A stretch of DNA of 17,852 bases from Victivallaceae bacterium (GCA_016292515.1 JAEDIJ010000039.1:1-17852); one strand, 5' to 3'; shown: positions 1-8,832, numbered from the stretch's first letter. Program-made: numbers and translations. Notes: generated from the sequence alone by a model not told the origin.

Positions 1-145
1 TAAATCGACCTCAAAAGACCTTCGTCGACTTGCGTAGACCTCTTTGTGTTTTATACGAGGTTTTACCGAAGAGCGCGAACGTAGTGAGCGCAACCCTCCA
101 ATAGAAAATCACGCAGGGACGCGAAGCGGAACGGAGGAAAAGGGC
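1..145. other. Intergenic stretch downstream of tRNA-Ser, no gene seen
   Basis: I see no coding region that can be supported here. The only structure is a short imperfect palindrome around 71-91 (GCGC arms around AACGTAGTGA) and a loosely repeated AGACCT word in the first 45 bases. A leftward open frame from 263 covers the area but overlaps the tRNA and the terminator and has no ribosome binding site, so it is not called. Confidence 0.6.
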
Positions 146-187
146 AAAAAAATCTCCGATGCAAATTAATTATTTGCGATCGGAGAT
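146..187 (-). terminator. Rho-independent terminator after tRNA-Ser
   Basis: Read on the minus strand, a perfect 9-bp outer stem (ATCTCCGAT at 152-160 with ATCGGAGAT at 179-187) continues into a 6-bp inner stem (161-166 with 172-177), with G178 bulged and a five-base loop. A run of T residues on the minus strand follows directly (146-151, the plus-strand A run). It lies 41 bases beyond the tRNA 3' end and would end the htpG/tRNA transcript. Confidence 0.8.
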
Positions 188-228
188 GTTTTGACCGGTG
201 ATTTTCGCCGTACAGAAGCGAGAAAACC

Positions 229-316
229 TGGCGGAAGAGGAGGGATTCGAACCCTCGGGGCATTGCTACCCGGCGGTTTTCAAGACCGCTGCCTTAAACC
301 ACTCGACCACTCTTCC
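229..316 (-). tRNA. tRNA-Ser (anticodon UGA), CCA encoded
   Basis: On the minus strand the acceptor arms GGAAGAG (310-316) and CTCTTCC (233-239) pair perfectly, followed by discriminator G and an encoded CCA (229-231). The anticodon stem GCGGT/ACCGC holds the loop CTTGAAA, giving anticodon TGA for UCA-type serine codons. A long variable arm (GGGTAGCAATGCCC region) and the T-arm GAGGGTTCGAATCCCTC are present. The length of 88 with CCA is normal for tRNA-Ser. It starts 10 bases after the htpG stop codon on the same strand, and I see no convincing separate promoter, so it is probably processed from htpG read-through RNA. Confidence 0.96.
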
Positions 317-326
317 GCGTGGATAC

Positions 327-2207
327 TTACTTCAATGCGCCGCTCAACAAGGCGGTGACGCGTTTGGCGAAATCGGCGGGATCGGGGATCGGGCTGCCCT
401 CAATGAGCAACGCCTGATCGTAGAGGACGCGCACGTAATCGCCGAGTTCGGGGGAGTCGCCTTTTTCGACGAGAGCTTCCAGTTTTTCGACGAGAGGATG
501 CGCGGCATTGAGTTCGAGGATGCGTTTGCTGACGGGAACTTCCTGATGCATCGCGCGGAAAAGTCTTTCCAGATGGGGGCTCAACGCGTTGCCCTCGGTG
601 ATGAGACAGCAGGGACTGTCGGTCAAACGCGACGAGAAACGCACGTCGCTCAATTCGGTGCCGAATTCCTTTTTGAGATACTCGACCAGTTTCGCATATT
701 TTTCAGCGGCGTCCTTGGCGGTATCGGCGGCACCGTCGACGGCGAAATCGCCTTTGACGACCGATTTGAAATTTTTCTTGTCGTACTGGAACATCGACTG
801 CATGATCCATTCGTCGATGGGGTCGGTCATAAAGAGCACGTCGAAACCGGCCTTGCGGAAGTATTCGAGCGCGGGATTGGAAGCGACCGACTCGTACTTG
901 TCGCCGGAAATGTAGAATATCTCCTTTTGATTTTCGGGCATCGCCTTGACGTATTCGGCAAGGGTGATCTTTTTGCCGCGCTCGCCATTCATCGTTTCGT
1001 AGAGGACGAGATCTTTCAGTTTGTCGCCGTTGGCGAAATCGGTATGGATACCCTCTTTCAGGACGCGGCCGAACTGGTCGAAAAACTTCTCGTAACTTTC
1101 ACGGTCGTTTTCAAGCAAGTGCTTCAATTCGCTCAAAATCTTGGCGGTGACCGCCTTTTCGATCCTGGCGAGAAGCGGATTTTCCTGCAAGATCTCGCGC
1201 GAAACGTTGAGCGGCAGGTCGCTGGAATCGACGACGCCGCAGACAAAGCGCAGATAGTCGGGCAGAAGCGCCTTGCATTCATCGGTGATGAAAACGCGCT
1301 TGACGTAAAGTTGCAGACCTTTTTTCTGAATTTCCGGCATCAGGAAGTTGAAAGGTGCTTCCTTGGGGAGGAAAAGGAGCGCCTTGAATTCGCTCGTCCC
1401 CTCCGCCGCCATATGGATTGCTTTGAGGTATTCGGTGCCGCCGAAGTTGGACAAGTGACTGTAAAAACTCTTGTATTCGTCCTCGGTAACTTCGCTCGGC
1501 TTGCGCAACCAGATCGCCTTTTGCGAGTTGACGACGGTATCGACGAGAGTTTTGGTCTTGTCCTCGTTTTCCTTTTCTTCGGGAACGACGATCGGATATT
1601 CGATGTAGTCGCTGTACTTGCGGATCAGCGAAACGATCATCCAGCGGTCGAGATATTTTTCGGCGTCATCTTTGAGGAAAAGTTTGATCTCGGTACCGGT
1701 CGCATCGTATTCCGGCGCGGCGTCTAAAGTGAAACTCCCCTCCCCTTCGCTCGTCCAAAGGACGGCGGGATCATCGGAGCCGCGCTTTTTGGTGCGCAAT
1801 TCGACTTTGCCGGCGACCATAAACGCCGAGTAGAAACCGACGCCGAACTGACCGATCATTTCAGGGAGATCGGCTTTGTTTTCCTTGTTGGCTTCCATCA
1901 TCTGCAAAAAGGCGCGGGTGCCGCTCTTGGCGATGGTGCCGATGTTTTCGACGACTTCGGCTTCGTTCATACCGATGCCGTTGTCGGAGATCGTCAGCGT
2001 TTTGGCGTCCTTGTCAAAGGTGATTTTAATCTGCCATTCGGCGGAAAGTTCACTTTTCGTCAAACTCTCGAAACGCGCCTTGTCGAGCGCGTCGGCGGCG
2101 TTGGCGATCAATTCGCGCAAAAAGATGTCGCGATTCGAGTAAAGGGAGTTGATCATCAAGTTGAGCAACTGCCGTACTTCGGTTTTGAATTCCTGAGTCT
2201 TTGCCAT
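327..2207 (-). CDS. htpG: Molecular chaperone HtpG (Hsp90 family)
   Basis: This is a cytoplasmic ATP-dependent chaperone that helps remodel and fold client proteins, usually with the DnaK system. The 626-residue length is normal for the family. The N-terminal GHKL ATPase domain shows ELIANAADALDK (32-43, with the Mg-binding Asn and the general-base Glu), DNGIGMN (75-81), GTIAKSGT (90-97) and GQFGVGFYS (119-127). The middle domain carries LPLNVSRE (331-338), whose Arg337 matches the catalytic-loop arginine that contacts ATP. The C-terminal dimerisation part ends with a variant of the NPxHPL motif (NAAHPLV). The start at 2207 is preceded by a GAGGG ribosome binding site. It is divergent from the DUF349 gene and followed by tRNA-Ser. 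No CIRCE operator is visible; the promoter looks like a sigma70 type. The identification is firm. Confidence 0.98.
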   Translation of the reverse strand: MAKTQEFKTEVRQLLNLMINSLYSNRDIFLRELIANAADALDKARFESLTKSELSAEWQIKITFDKDAKTLTISDNGIGMNEAEVVENIGTIAKSGTRAFLQMMEANKENKADLPEMIGQFGVGFYSAFMVAGKVELRTKKRGSDDPAVLWTSEGEGSFTLDAAPEYDATGTEIKLFLKDDAEKYLDRWMIVSLIRKYSDYIEYPIVVPEEKENEDKTKTLVDTVVNSQKAIWLRKPSEVTEDEYKSFYSHLSNFGGTEYLKAIHMAAEGTSEFKALLFLPKEAPFNFLMPEIQKKGLQLYVKRVFITDECKALLPDYLRFVCGVVDSSDLPLNVSREILQENPLLARIEKAVTAKILSELKHLLENDRESYEKFFDQFGRVLKEGIHTDFANGDKLKDLVLYETMNGERGKKITLAEYVKAMPENQKEIFYISGDKYESVASNPALEYFRKAGFDVLFMTDPIDEWIMQSMFQYDKKNFKSVVKGDFAVDGAADTAKDAAEKYAKLVEYLKKEFGTELSDVRFSSRLTDSPCCLITEGNALSPHLERLFRAMHQEVPVSKRILELNAAHPLVEKLEALVEKGDSPELGDYVRVLYDQALLIEGSPIPDPADFAKRVTALLSGALK

Positions 2208-2267
2208 AATCCAGATCCCTCATATTTCATTGCGGTAAAACCGCCGTTCTGCAAAATACCGTTTCTA

Positions 2268-2295
2268 AATATAACGATTTTCAGCAAAAAATCAA
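2268..2295 (-). promoter_or_regulatory. Promoter of htpG
   Basis: On the minus strand a -35 box TTGATT (2290-2295) and a -10 box TATATT (2268-2273) are separated by 16 bases, giving a leader of roughly 50 bases. Within that leader a 5-bp hairpin GCGGT-AAA-ACCGC lies at 2232-2244, upstream of the GAGGG ribosome binding site. No heat-shock operator is recognisable. Confidence 0.6.
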
Positions 2296-2315
2296 GAGAA
2301 AGCATCTTTTTTCAG

Positions 2316-2344
2316 TTGAAAAAGCGGCGTTTTTGAATTATTTT
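2316..2344 (+). promoter_or_regulatory. Promoter of the DUF349 gene
   Basis: A -35 box TTGAAA (2316-2321) and a -10 box TATTTT (2339-2344) are exactly 17 bases apart. The box pair lies back to back with the htpG promoter, so the two genes share a compact divergent control region. The start codon at 2377 has a GAGG ribosome binding site at 2367-2370. Confidence 0.55.
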
Positions 2345-2376
2345 CTGATGTTTCATCCAGAATCACGAGGCACACT

Positions 2377-4113
2377 ATGGCGGAAAATGAATTGACCGCG
2401 CCGGAAACGGCACAAACTCTGTTGAAAAAACTGCAATCGCTCGTCGCAGCCAATGAACTTGCGACGGCAAAGGAATACGAAAAAATCAAAGCCCTGTGGG
2501 ACGCCGCTCCCCGCGCAGAGGCGGAAAACGCGCAATTTTCCGCTTTGGGCGGCCCGCTTGCGGCGCGTTTCGCCGCCGAAGCCGAAAAAGAAAAAGAAAT
2601 CGTCGAAAAACTGGATGCTTTTACCGCGCAACTTGCCGCGCTTTGCGAAGAAAACGATATGGAAAAACTCCGTACCGGCAGAGCCGAGATCGAAAAATCG
2701 GTTGCCGGACTCGGACGACTGCCCCGCGAAGCGGCAAAGCGTTATCAGGAGATCCACCGCAAGGCGGGCGAAATGCTCTCGCTTCACTTTGATACGCTCG
2801 ACTACGCCCGGTGGGAAAGCTACACGCTGAAAGTCGTCATCTGCAAGGAATTGGAGCAACTTCTCGACGTAGACGACAATATGTTGCCCGATGCCTCGCA
2901 ATATTTGCAGGAAGTGCGCGCCAAATGGAAAACTCTCGGCAGCGTGCCCAAGGAAAAGTTGGAGGAAAGCAATCAGAAGTACCTCGAACTCACGCGCAAA
3001 CTCCAACACCGGATCGACGAGTATTTTTCCAAACGCCGTCAGGCGCAAAAGGAAGCCGCCGCCGCCAAAACGCAACTTTGCGACGAGGTGGAAGCGTTGC
3101 AGAATTCGACCGACTGGCGCGCCACATCCGACAAGATCAAAGCGATGCAAGCCCAGTGGAAAACGCTTCCTCACTGCGGCAATCAGGAGAGGGAACTTTT
3201 TCAGCGTTTCCACGCCGCCGCCGACGCTTTTTTTCAGGCACGGAGCGTCTTTTACCGTGAATTGGAAAGCAAATACGCCGCCGCGGTCAAGGAGCGCGAA
3301 TCTTTGATTTCCGAAGCGCAAAATTTGCAGGACGTCCGCGCCGCAAAGGCTTTGCGCGAAAAGTACAAGGCAGGTCAGCACGCGGGACGCGAAGAGATCC
3401 GGTTGCAGAAACTCTTTGACGAAGCGATGGAAAAGTTTTTCAGCCGCCGACAGGAAGAATTCGCCAAACGCGACGCCGAGAGCGCGTCCCTGATCGCAGA
3501 ACTCAAAGAAATCACCGCCGATCCGCTCAATCATCAACACCGCGCCGCCGAGATCGCCGAAAGTCTTCGCCGGATCGCCAACCGCCACACGTTTGACGCG
3601 GAGCGCAAGGCGAAACAGGAATTCGACGCCGCCCTTGCCAAAGCGCAAAAAGAGCGCGTCGCCAAAGTGCACGAAGAATCCGCCGCCGCACGCGACGCGT
3701 GGCTGAAACTTTACCTTGATTTCCGCGCCGGAAATGCGGTCACTCCGCCGGAAATATCGGAAACGCTTCCCAAAATCGCCCCGATGGCGAAAAACATCGC
3801 GGCGGCGATCAGCGGTGACGCCGCCGCCAAAGAAAAGGTCGATCAAACGCTTCAAGCCGCCCGCAAAGAGGCGGAAAAAATCCTCGCCGAGTTGGAAAAC
3901 GCCGCCGGATGCGCCGAAACGAAACCGCTCGATCTCGCCGCGGAATTACAGGCGGCGATCATCGGCAATTCCGGCTTCGGCGGCGCGCGCAAGGAGAAAA
4001 AGGACTACAAGCGCGAGATCGCGGCGTTTGAAGCGATCCTCTGGTTGGAGCCGGATGTCCGTCAGGGACTGCAAACGCGCTTCGACGAGGTCAAATCCCG
4101 CCTTGCACAATAG
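2377..4113 (+). CDS. DUF349 domain coiled-coil protein
   Basis: This is a 578-residue, highly charged, Ala/Lys/Glu-rich protein predicted to be almost entirely helical, with no signal peptide or membrane segment. At least two repeats resemble DUF349 (PF03993). One starts at Trp184 (WKTLGSVPKEK) and ends in DEYF. The other starts at Trp251 (WKTLPHCGN) and continues with LFQRFHAAADAFF, the W-x(2)-LP-x-G then RF-x-A-x-D-x-FF pattern of the family. A weaker third repeat follows (KYKAGQHAGR to EKFFSRR). The C-terminal 60 residues are a separate conserved-looking segment containing GNSGFGG. DUF349 proteins have no settled biochemical role, so none is assigned. The gene is divergent from htpG, which might hint at a stress link, but that is inference only. 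Confidence 0.85.
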   Translation: MAENELTAPETAQTLLKKLQSLVAANELATAKEYEKIKALWDAAPRAEAENAQFSALGGPLAARFAAEAEKEKEIVEKLDAFTAQLAALCEENDMEKLRTGRAEIEKSVAGLGRLPREAAKRYQEIHRKAGEMLSLHFDTLDYARWESYTLKVVICKELEQLLDVDDNMLPDASQYLQEVRAKWKTLGSVPKEKLEESNQKYLELTRKLQHRIDEYFSKRRQAQKEAAAAKTQLCDEVEALQNSTDWRATSDKIKAMQAQWKTLPHCGNQERELFQRFHAAADAFFQARSVFYRELESKYAAAVKERESLISEAQNLQDVRAAKALREKYKAGQHAGREEIRLQKLFDEAMEKFFSRRQEEFAKRDAESASLIAELKEITADPLNHQHRAAEIAESLRRIANRHTFDAERKAKQEFDAALAKAQKERVAKVHEESAAARDAWLKLYLDFRAGNAVTPPEISETLPKIAPMAKNIAAAISGDAAAKEKVDQTLQAARKEAEKILAELENAAGCAETKPLDLAAELQAAIIGNSGFGGARKEKKDYKREIAAFEAILWLEPDVRQGLQTRFDEVKSRLAQ

Positions 4114-4201
4114 TTTTCGCCCCCTCCCCGCGCACGAACGACTTTCAAAAGCGTCCCGGGCGCGACATATAAAAAACTTCACCGGAAAAGGAAAAACATT
4201 T

Positions 4202-6250
4202 ATGAATTGGATGAATCAATGCTACTCCCGGTTGCTCGTGGACAATCACATCACCGACTGCCACGCGCAATATATGACGAAATACGATCCCGAAGAATAC
4301 GTCCGGCTCGTCAAAATTTCCGGCGTCGAGAGCGCGATGGTCTACTCCTGCGACCACAACGGCAACTGCTACTATCCGACCAAGGTCGGGCATCAGCACG
4401 CCAATCTCAAAGGGCGCAACCTCTTTGCGGAAGCGGTCGATCTGCTCGATGCCGAAAAAATCGTCCCGATCATCTATTACACGATGATCTTTCACAACGA
4501 CCTCTGGGCGCGTCATCCCGAAGTGCGTCAGCACGACATCTGCGGGGTCGATCATCACGGGCGTTACCACTACGCCTGCCCCAATCACCCCGGCACCGCG
4601 AAATTTCACCAGGCACAGATCGCCGAAGTCGTCACCAATCCCAAAATCAGGGGAATTTTCCTCGATATGACCTTCTGGCCGATGGTCTGCTGCTGCGACG
4701 CCTGCCGGGAAAAATTCCGCCGCGAATATCAGCTTGAAATTCCCGAAGTGATCGATTGGAGCAATCCCGACTGGGTGAAATTTCAGCGTTTCCGCGAGAG
4801 GTCGATGGCGGAATTTGCTCACAAGATGACGGATTTCATCAAAAATCTGCGCCCCGACATCACGGTAACGCATCAATTTTCCCCCGTATTGCACGGGTGG
4901 TTCCTCGGACAGAGCGCGGGGATCGCCAACGCCTGCGACTACTGCTCGGGCGATTTCTACGGCGGCAAAATGCAACAGCGTTTCGCCGTCAAGGCGTTTG
5001 ATGCCTTTACCCCCAAAAAACCGTTTGAATTCATGACTTCGCGCTGTGTTTCCCTGCGCGACCACACCTCCAACAAGCCCGATCAAGAATTGCTTTTGCA
5101 CGCGTTGACGACGCTTGCCAACGGCGGCGCGTACTTTTTCATCGACGCGATCAATCCCGACGGCACGTTGGAGGAGAAATTCTATCACACATTGCGCGCC
5201 ATCAACGAGAAACTTTCTCCTTTCCGGCAGGCGGTCTGCCGGCGGCAGGCGACCTTGACGGGGCGCGTCGGGGTCTACTTTTCGATGCCGAGTTGCGTCG
5301 CCGCGATATCGGGGACGACGCTCAAAGAACTTTCCAACTGCGACTCCAACAATATGACCATCCGCCGCAACGCGATCCTTGAAGAAGCGATGGGGATGGT
5401 ACGCATTCTCGTCGAAAACCACATTCCCTGTCAGCTCGTCACCGAATCGACCGCCGACTGGGAGCAATTCGACACCATCCTCGTCGGAAACGCCGCCTAT
5501 CTGCCGGAAACAGAATCCGCCAAGATGCGCGATTTCGTCCGAAACGGCGGCACGTTGATCGCCACGGGATGCACTTCTCTCTACGACGACGAGGGCAACG
5601 GCGGCAAGGATTTCTCGCTTTCCGATGTTTTGGGAGTCCATTTCAGCGGCGACTATACGGGCGCGGCGAGTTATCTTTCCGCCCCCGGAGAAAGAGTTTT
5701 CACCGAAGCCGTCGCGCCGCTTGTCACGGCGGAAAAGGGAAGTGAAGTCATCGCCCGCGTCAATCTGCCGGACTTCCCGGCGAACGACGGCGAAAAATAC
5801 GCCGCGATTCACTCCAATCCGCCGGGATTGCAGGACAGCCGCTTCGCGGCACTGGTCGAACACGCTTTCGGCAAAGGGCGCGGCGTTTATCTTTACAGTT
5901 CGATCCTGACCGGCGACGAGCACTCCCGGCGCGATTTCGGGCGCAGACTCTTTGCCAAATACGCCTCGACGCCCGTCAAGGAGGCGACAAATCTCCCGCC
6001 GTCGGCGGAAGTCACTTTCCTTAAAGACGCGCAAGGTAAAACGGCGTTGATCTGTATCGTCAACTATCAGGACGACATTCCCGTCATTCCGCTTTATCAG
6101 GTACAACTTACGCTTGAATTGCCCGGATTTTCCGGCAGAATCACGCGCGTTTCCGACGGCGAAGGAGTGGCGTATCGGCAAAACGGCGACCTCGTCACGC
6201 TGACGCTCGACAAAATCACCGAAGCGGAATTTCTGGAATTGCTCGATTAG
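4202..6250 (+). CDS. GHL6/GH151-like glycoside hydrolase (possible alpha-L-fucosidase)
   Basis: This is a 682-residue protein without a signal peptide, so cytoplasmic. The N-terminal 340 residues look like a TIM-barrel glycosidase of the GHL6 type: HITDCHAQYM near 16-25, then GIFLDMTFWP (151-160) followed by a Cys cluster CCCDAC (163-168), the usual strand-end Asp plus C-x-C-x(2)-C signature of these enzymes. Residues about 355-480 match the beta-galactosidase trimerisation (class I amidotransferase-like) domain, with FDTILVGNAAYLP and the FVRNGGTLIATG strand-loop. A small beta domain closes the protein. GHL6 plus this domain is the layout of GH151 alpha-L-fucosidases and of relatives of GH42, so the substrate is uncertain. 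The start at 4202 is chosen for its AAAAGGA ribosome binding site nine bases upstream; the open frame runs further up only because it overlaps the previous gene. It heads an operon with a sugar importer. Confidence 0.82.
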   Translation: MNWMNQCYSRLLVDNHITDCHAQYMTKYDPEEYVRLVKISGVESAMVYSCDHNGNCYYPTKVGHQHANLKGRNLFAEAVDLLDAEKIVPIIYYTMIFHNDLWARHPEVRQHDICGVDHHGRYHYACPNHPGTAKFHQAQIAEVVTNPKIRGIFLDMTFWPMVCCCDACREKFRREYQLEIPEVIDWSNPDWVKFQRFRERSMAEFAHKMTDFIKNLRPDITVTHQFSPVLHGWFLGQSAGIANACDYCSGDFYGGKMQQRFAVKAFDAFTPKKPFEFMTSRCVSLRDHTSNKPDQELLLHALTTLANGGAYFFIDAINPDGTLEEKFYHTLRAINEKLSPFRQAVCRRQATLTGRVGVYFSMPSCVAAISGTTLKELSNCDSNNMTIRRNAILEEAMGMVRILVENHIPCQLVTESTADWEQFDTILVGNAAYLPETESAKMRDFVRNGGTLIATGCTSLYDDEGNGGKDFSLSDVLGVHFSGDYTGAASYLSAPGERVFTEAVAPLVTAEKGSEVIARVNLPDFPANDGEKYAAIHSNPPGLQDSRFAALVEHAFGKGRGVYLYSSILTGDEHSRRDFGRRLFAKYASTPVKEATNLPPSAEVTFLKDAQGKTALICIVNYQDDIPVIPLYQVQLTLELPGFSGRITRVSDGEGVAYRQNGDLVTLTLDKITEAEFLELLD

Positions 6251-6256
6251 ATAAAT

Positions 6257-6291
6257 TTGCAAACATTCTCCTAACGGACTATGTTTTGCAA
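6257..6291. repeat. Inverted repeat between glycosidase and importer genes
   Basis: TTGCAAACAT (6257-6266) is repeated inverted as ATGTTTTGCAA (6281-6291), with one extra T in the second arm and 14 bases between the arms. No T tract follows, so it is not an obvious terminator. It could be an operator for a sugar-responsive regulator, or an RNA stem protecting the 5' end of the binding-protein message. Confidence 0.5.
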
Positions 6292-6324
6292 CAGGCTACT
6301 TTCATTTTACCAAGGAGTTGACCG

Positions 6325-7302
6325 ATGCGCGGAAAAAACTGTTTCGTCATACTGCTCTTGCTCGCTTCCGCCGTGCTTTTTTCGCTCGGCGTCTACAAAA
6401 AGATCACGCGTCAGCGCAAGATCGAAAAACGCTATGTCGCGATGGTTCCCAAGGGGACGATCAATATGTGGTGGGAAGTCGTTCACAAGGGGGCGATGCA
6501 AGCCGCCGAAGAGGAGAATTTTGTCCTCAGCTGGAACGGTCCCGAAGTGGAAAGCGACCGCGAAAAGCAAATCCAGGCGGTCGAAGATGCCATCATCAAG
6601 GGTGCCGATGCGATCATCGTCGGGCCCAATGACTATCACGCTCTGGCGCGGCCGATCGAAGCCATTTCCGAAAAGAAAATTCCCTGCGTCATCATGGACT
6701 CGATGGCGGCGACGGAAAAATACGACACTTTTGTCGCCACCGACAATTTTGCCGGCGGCGCGGATGCGGCGAAAATCATCGGCGCACACCTCAACGGTCA
6801 CGGCAAAGTGCTGGTCATCCAGTTTCTCCAAAATTCCGCATCGACCGACGAGCGTTGCCGCGGTTTCGTGGAAACGATCAAAAAAGATTTCCCCGGCATC
6901 GAGATCTTGTCGGCGCCCTACACACTCGGCACGGTGGAGGACGCGCGGCAGAAAACCGTCGATCTCCTGATGCGCTACCCTCAGACCGACGCCATTTTTG
7001 CCGTCAATCATCCGGCAAGCGTCGGAGCTTTCAAAGGGATTGAAAATCAACATCTTGCGGATAAAATCAAATTCGTCGCATTCGACTCCGACCCCATTCT
7101 GCTCGACGGCGTGCAACACGGCAAAGTCCTCGCCATCATCGCCCAAAATCCCTTTGAGATCGGTTATCAGAGCGTCAAGCAGACGGCGAAAATCCTCCGC
7201 GGCGAAAAGGTGGAGCGGAAATTCGCCGTGCCCAGCATCATCGTCCGGCAGGAAAATCTCGAAAAAATGAAGCAGACCTATCCGCAGGCACTGGGACTGT
7301 AA
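6325..7302 (+). CDS. Sugar ABC transporter substrate-binding protein (RbsB-like)
   Basis: This 325-residue protein belongs to the periplasmic binding protein family used by CUT2 (ribose/galactose/AI-2-type) importers. It delivers a sugar or small oligosaccharide to the permease. Two alpha/beta lobes are visible. The first opens at YVAMVPKGTINMWWEVV (37-53) and contains IKGADAIIVGPND. The second has the conserved ERCRGF (156-161), FAVNHP, FDSDP (233-237) and the closing IAQNPFEIGY motif (262-271). Residues 6-23 form a single hydrophobic segment preceded by basic residues, but there is no lipobox Cys and no clear signal peptidase site, so it may stay anchored in the inner membrane. An AAGGAG site seven bases upstream fixes the start. 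It is the first of three tightly spaced transporter genes. Confidence 0.93.
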   Translation: MRGKNCFVILLLLASAVLFSLGVYKKITRQRKIEKRYVAMVPKGTINMWWEVVHKGAMQAAEEENFVLSWNGPEVESDREKQIQAVEDAIIKGADAIIVGPNDYHALARPIEAISEKKIPCVIMDSMAATEKYDTFVATDNFAGGADAAKIIGAHLNGHGKVLVIQFLQNSASTDERCRGFVETIKKDFPGIEILSAPYTLGTVEDARQKTVDLLMRYPQTDAIFAVNHPASVGAFKGIENQHLADKIKFVAFDSDPILLDGVQHGKVLAIIAQNPFEIGYQSVKQTAKILRGEKVERKFAVPSIIVRQENLEKMKQTYPQALGL

Positions 7303-7304
7303 CT

Positions 7305-8816
7305 ATGGCAGATTCAACGACTTGTCTGCTCCGGATGGAGCATATCAGCAAAAACTTCCGGAGCGTCCGCGCACTTGACGACGTCAGTTTTTCCGTGCGC
7401 GGCGGCAGCGTCCACGCCCTCTGCGGCGAAAACGGCGCGGGCAAATCGACGCTGATGAAAGTCCTTTCGGGTGTCCATACCCCCGACGGCGGCAAAATTT
7501 ACATCGACGGCGAGGAAAAAATTTTTCGCACTCCCGCCGACGCCCTGCGCGCGGGGATCGCGATGCTCTATCAGGAACTGGAACTTTCCGACAATTTAAG
7601 CGTCTTTGAAAACGTCTTTCTCGGTTCGGAAATTCTCGCGTCAAAAATTTCGCGCAAAGTCGATTTTGCGGCGGAGCGCGAGATCGTCGGCAGGATGATC
7701 AAGGCAAATCACTTCCGCCTCGATCCCGACGCGCTCGTCAGCGAACTTTCCCCCGGACAATGCCAGATCGTCGAACTGCTCAAAGCCTTGCGCCGCCACG
7801 CCCGCATCATCGTGATGGACGAGCCGACCGCATCGCTCTCGGAAAGCGAAGCGGCGGAACTTTTCCGCATCATCCGCGATCTGCGCGACGCCGGCACGGG
7901 AGTCATCTACATTTCGCACCATTTGCAGGAAGTCAAGGAGATCGCCGACGACATCAGCGTTTTGCGCGACGGCAAAATCATTTGCAGCAAAGCCGCCGCC
8001 GACATCTCCATCGACGAGATCGTCCGCCATATGGTCGGCCGCGAAGTCGGCGATTTCTACCCCGCGCGCAAAGCCGCTATCACCGGAGACGGATTTGAGG
8101 TCGAAAATCTTTCCGCCGACAATGGTGTCAGAAACGTTTCGTTTCAGGTGCGGCGCGGCGAGATCGTCGGTATGGCGGGACTGGTCGGTGCGGGGCGTTC
8201 CGAGACCGCCGATGCGATTTTCGGCATCGTCCCCAAGAGCTCCGGCGTTTTGAAGTTCGACGGCGAAACGCTCGACATCCCCTCCCCCCGCTCCGCGATC
8301 CGGCAGGGGATCGGTTATCTGACGGAAGACCGCAAACGCTCCGGATTGTGTCTGATGCTGCCGTCGAGCTGGAATATCACGCTGCCCAGTTTCAGGAAAC
8401 TCAAAATGCGTTTCCGCCTCGCGCTGAAAAAGGAACGCGACACCGTCCGGCAGATCGGCGAAAAACTCAATCTGAAATGGGCTTCGCCCGACGATGCCGT
8501 CGAAACACTTTCCGGCGGAAATCAGCAAAAAGTCCTGCTCGGCCGCTGGTTGCTCGCCGACTCCAAAGTCCTCATCGTCGATGAACCGGCGCGCGGCATC
8601 GACGTCGGCGCGAAAAAAGAAATTTATCTCTTATTGGACGACCTCGCCAAACGCGGCAAGGCGATCCTTTTCATCTCGTCGGAACTGCCGGAACTTTTCG
8701 GCGTTTGCGACCGGATCCTGGTGATGCGCGAGGGAAGCATCGTCGGCGACTTCCCGACCAAAGACGTTACCCCGGAAAAGATCATCCGCCTCGCCGCCAC
8801 GGGAAAAATCGATTGA
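7305..8816 (+). CDS. Sugar ABC transporter ATP-binding protein (RbsA/MglA type)
   Basis: This is a 503-residue double ATPase that powers CUT2 sugar importers. The first cassette has Walker A GENGAGKST (41-49), Q-loop AMLYQE (Gln90), signature LSPGQ (148-152), Walker B IIVMDEP (168-174) and the switch His in ISHH (203-206). The second cassette has the degenerate P-loop GLVGAGRSE (292-300), signature LSGGNQQ (402-408) and VDEPARGID (425-433). The weakened second P-loop is normal in this subfamily. The start codon follows the binding-protein stop by only two bases, pointing to translational coupling; its own ribosome binding site is weak. The closest well-known relatives carry ribose, galactose or xylose, but the sequence does not settle the substrate. 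Confidence 0.96.
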   Translation: MADSTTCLLRMEHISKNFRSVRALDDVSFSVRGGSVHALCGENGAGKSTLMKVLSGVHTPDGGKIYIDGEEKIFRTPADALRAGIAMLYQELELSDNLSVFENVFLGSEILASKISRKVDFAAEREIVGRMIKANHFRLDPDALVSELSPGQCQIVELLKALRRHARIIVMDEPTASLSESEAAELFRIIRDLRDAGTGVIYISHHLQEVKEIADDISVLRDGKIICSKAAADISIDEIVRHMVGREVGDFYPARKAAITGDGFEVENLSADNGVRNVSFQVRRGEIVGMAGLVGAGRSETADAIFGIVPKSSGVLKFDGETLDIPSPRSAIRQGIGYLTEDRKRSGLCLMLPSSWNITLPSFRKLKMRFRLALKKERDTVRQIGEKLNLKWASPDDAVETLSGGNQQKVLLGRWLLADSKVLIVDEPARGIDVGAKKEIYLLLDDLAKRGKAILFISSELPELFGVCDRILVMREGSIVGDFPTKDVTPEKIIRLAATGKID

Positions 8817-8832
8817 CAGGAGACTGATAAAA

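Noticed and set aside
198..1727. Long rightward open frame opposite htpG (509 codons)
   Set aside because: It is the complement of htpG codons and the tRNA, has no ribosome binding site, and reads as a compositional shadow of a certain gene.
4143..4173. Possible promoter before the glycosidase gene (TTTCAA / TATAAA)
   Set aside because: The spacing of 19 bases and weak -35 make it unconvincing, so it was not listed, although the operon does need a promoter near here.
4145..6262. Long leftward open frame opposite the glycosidase (705 codons)
   Set aside because: Shadow of the GHL6-like gene; Arg/Asp/Val-rich with no recognisable domain.
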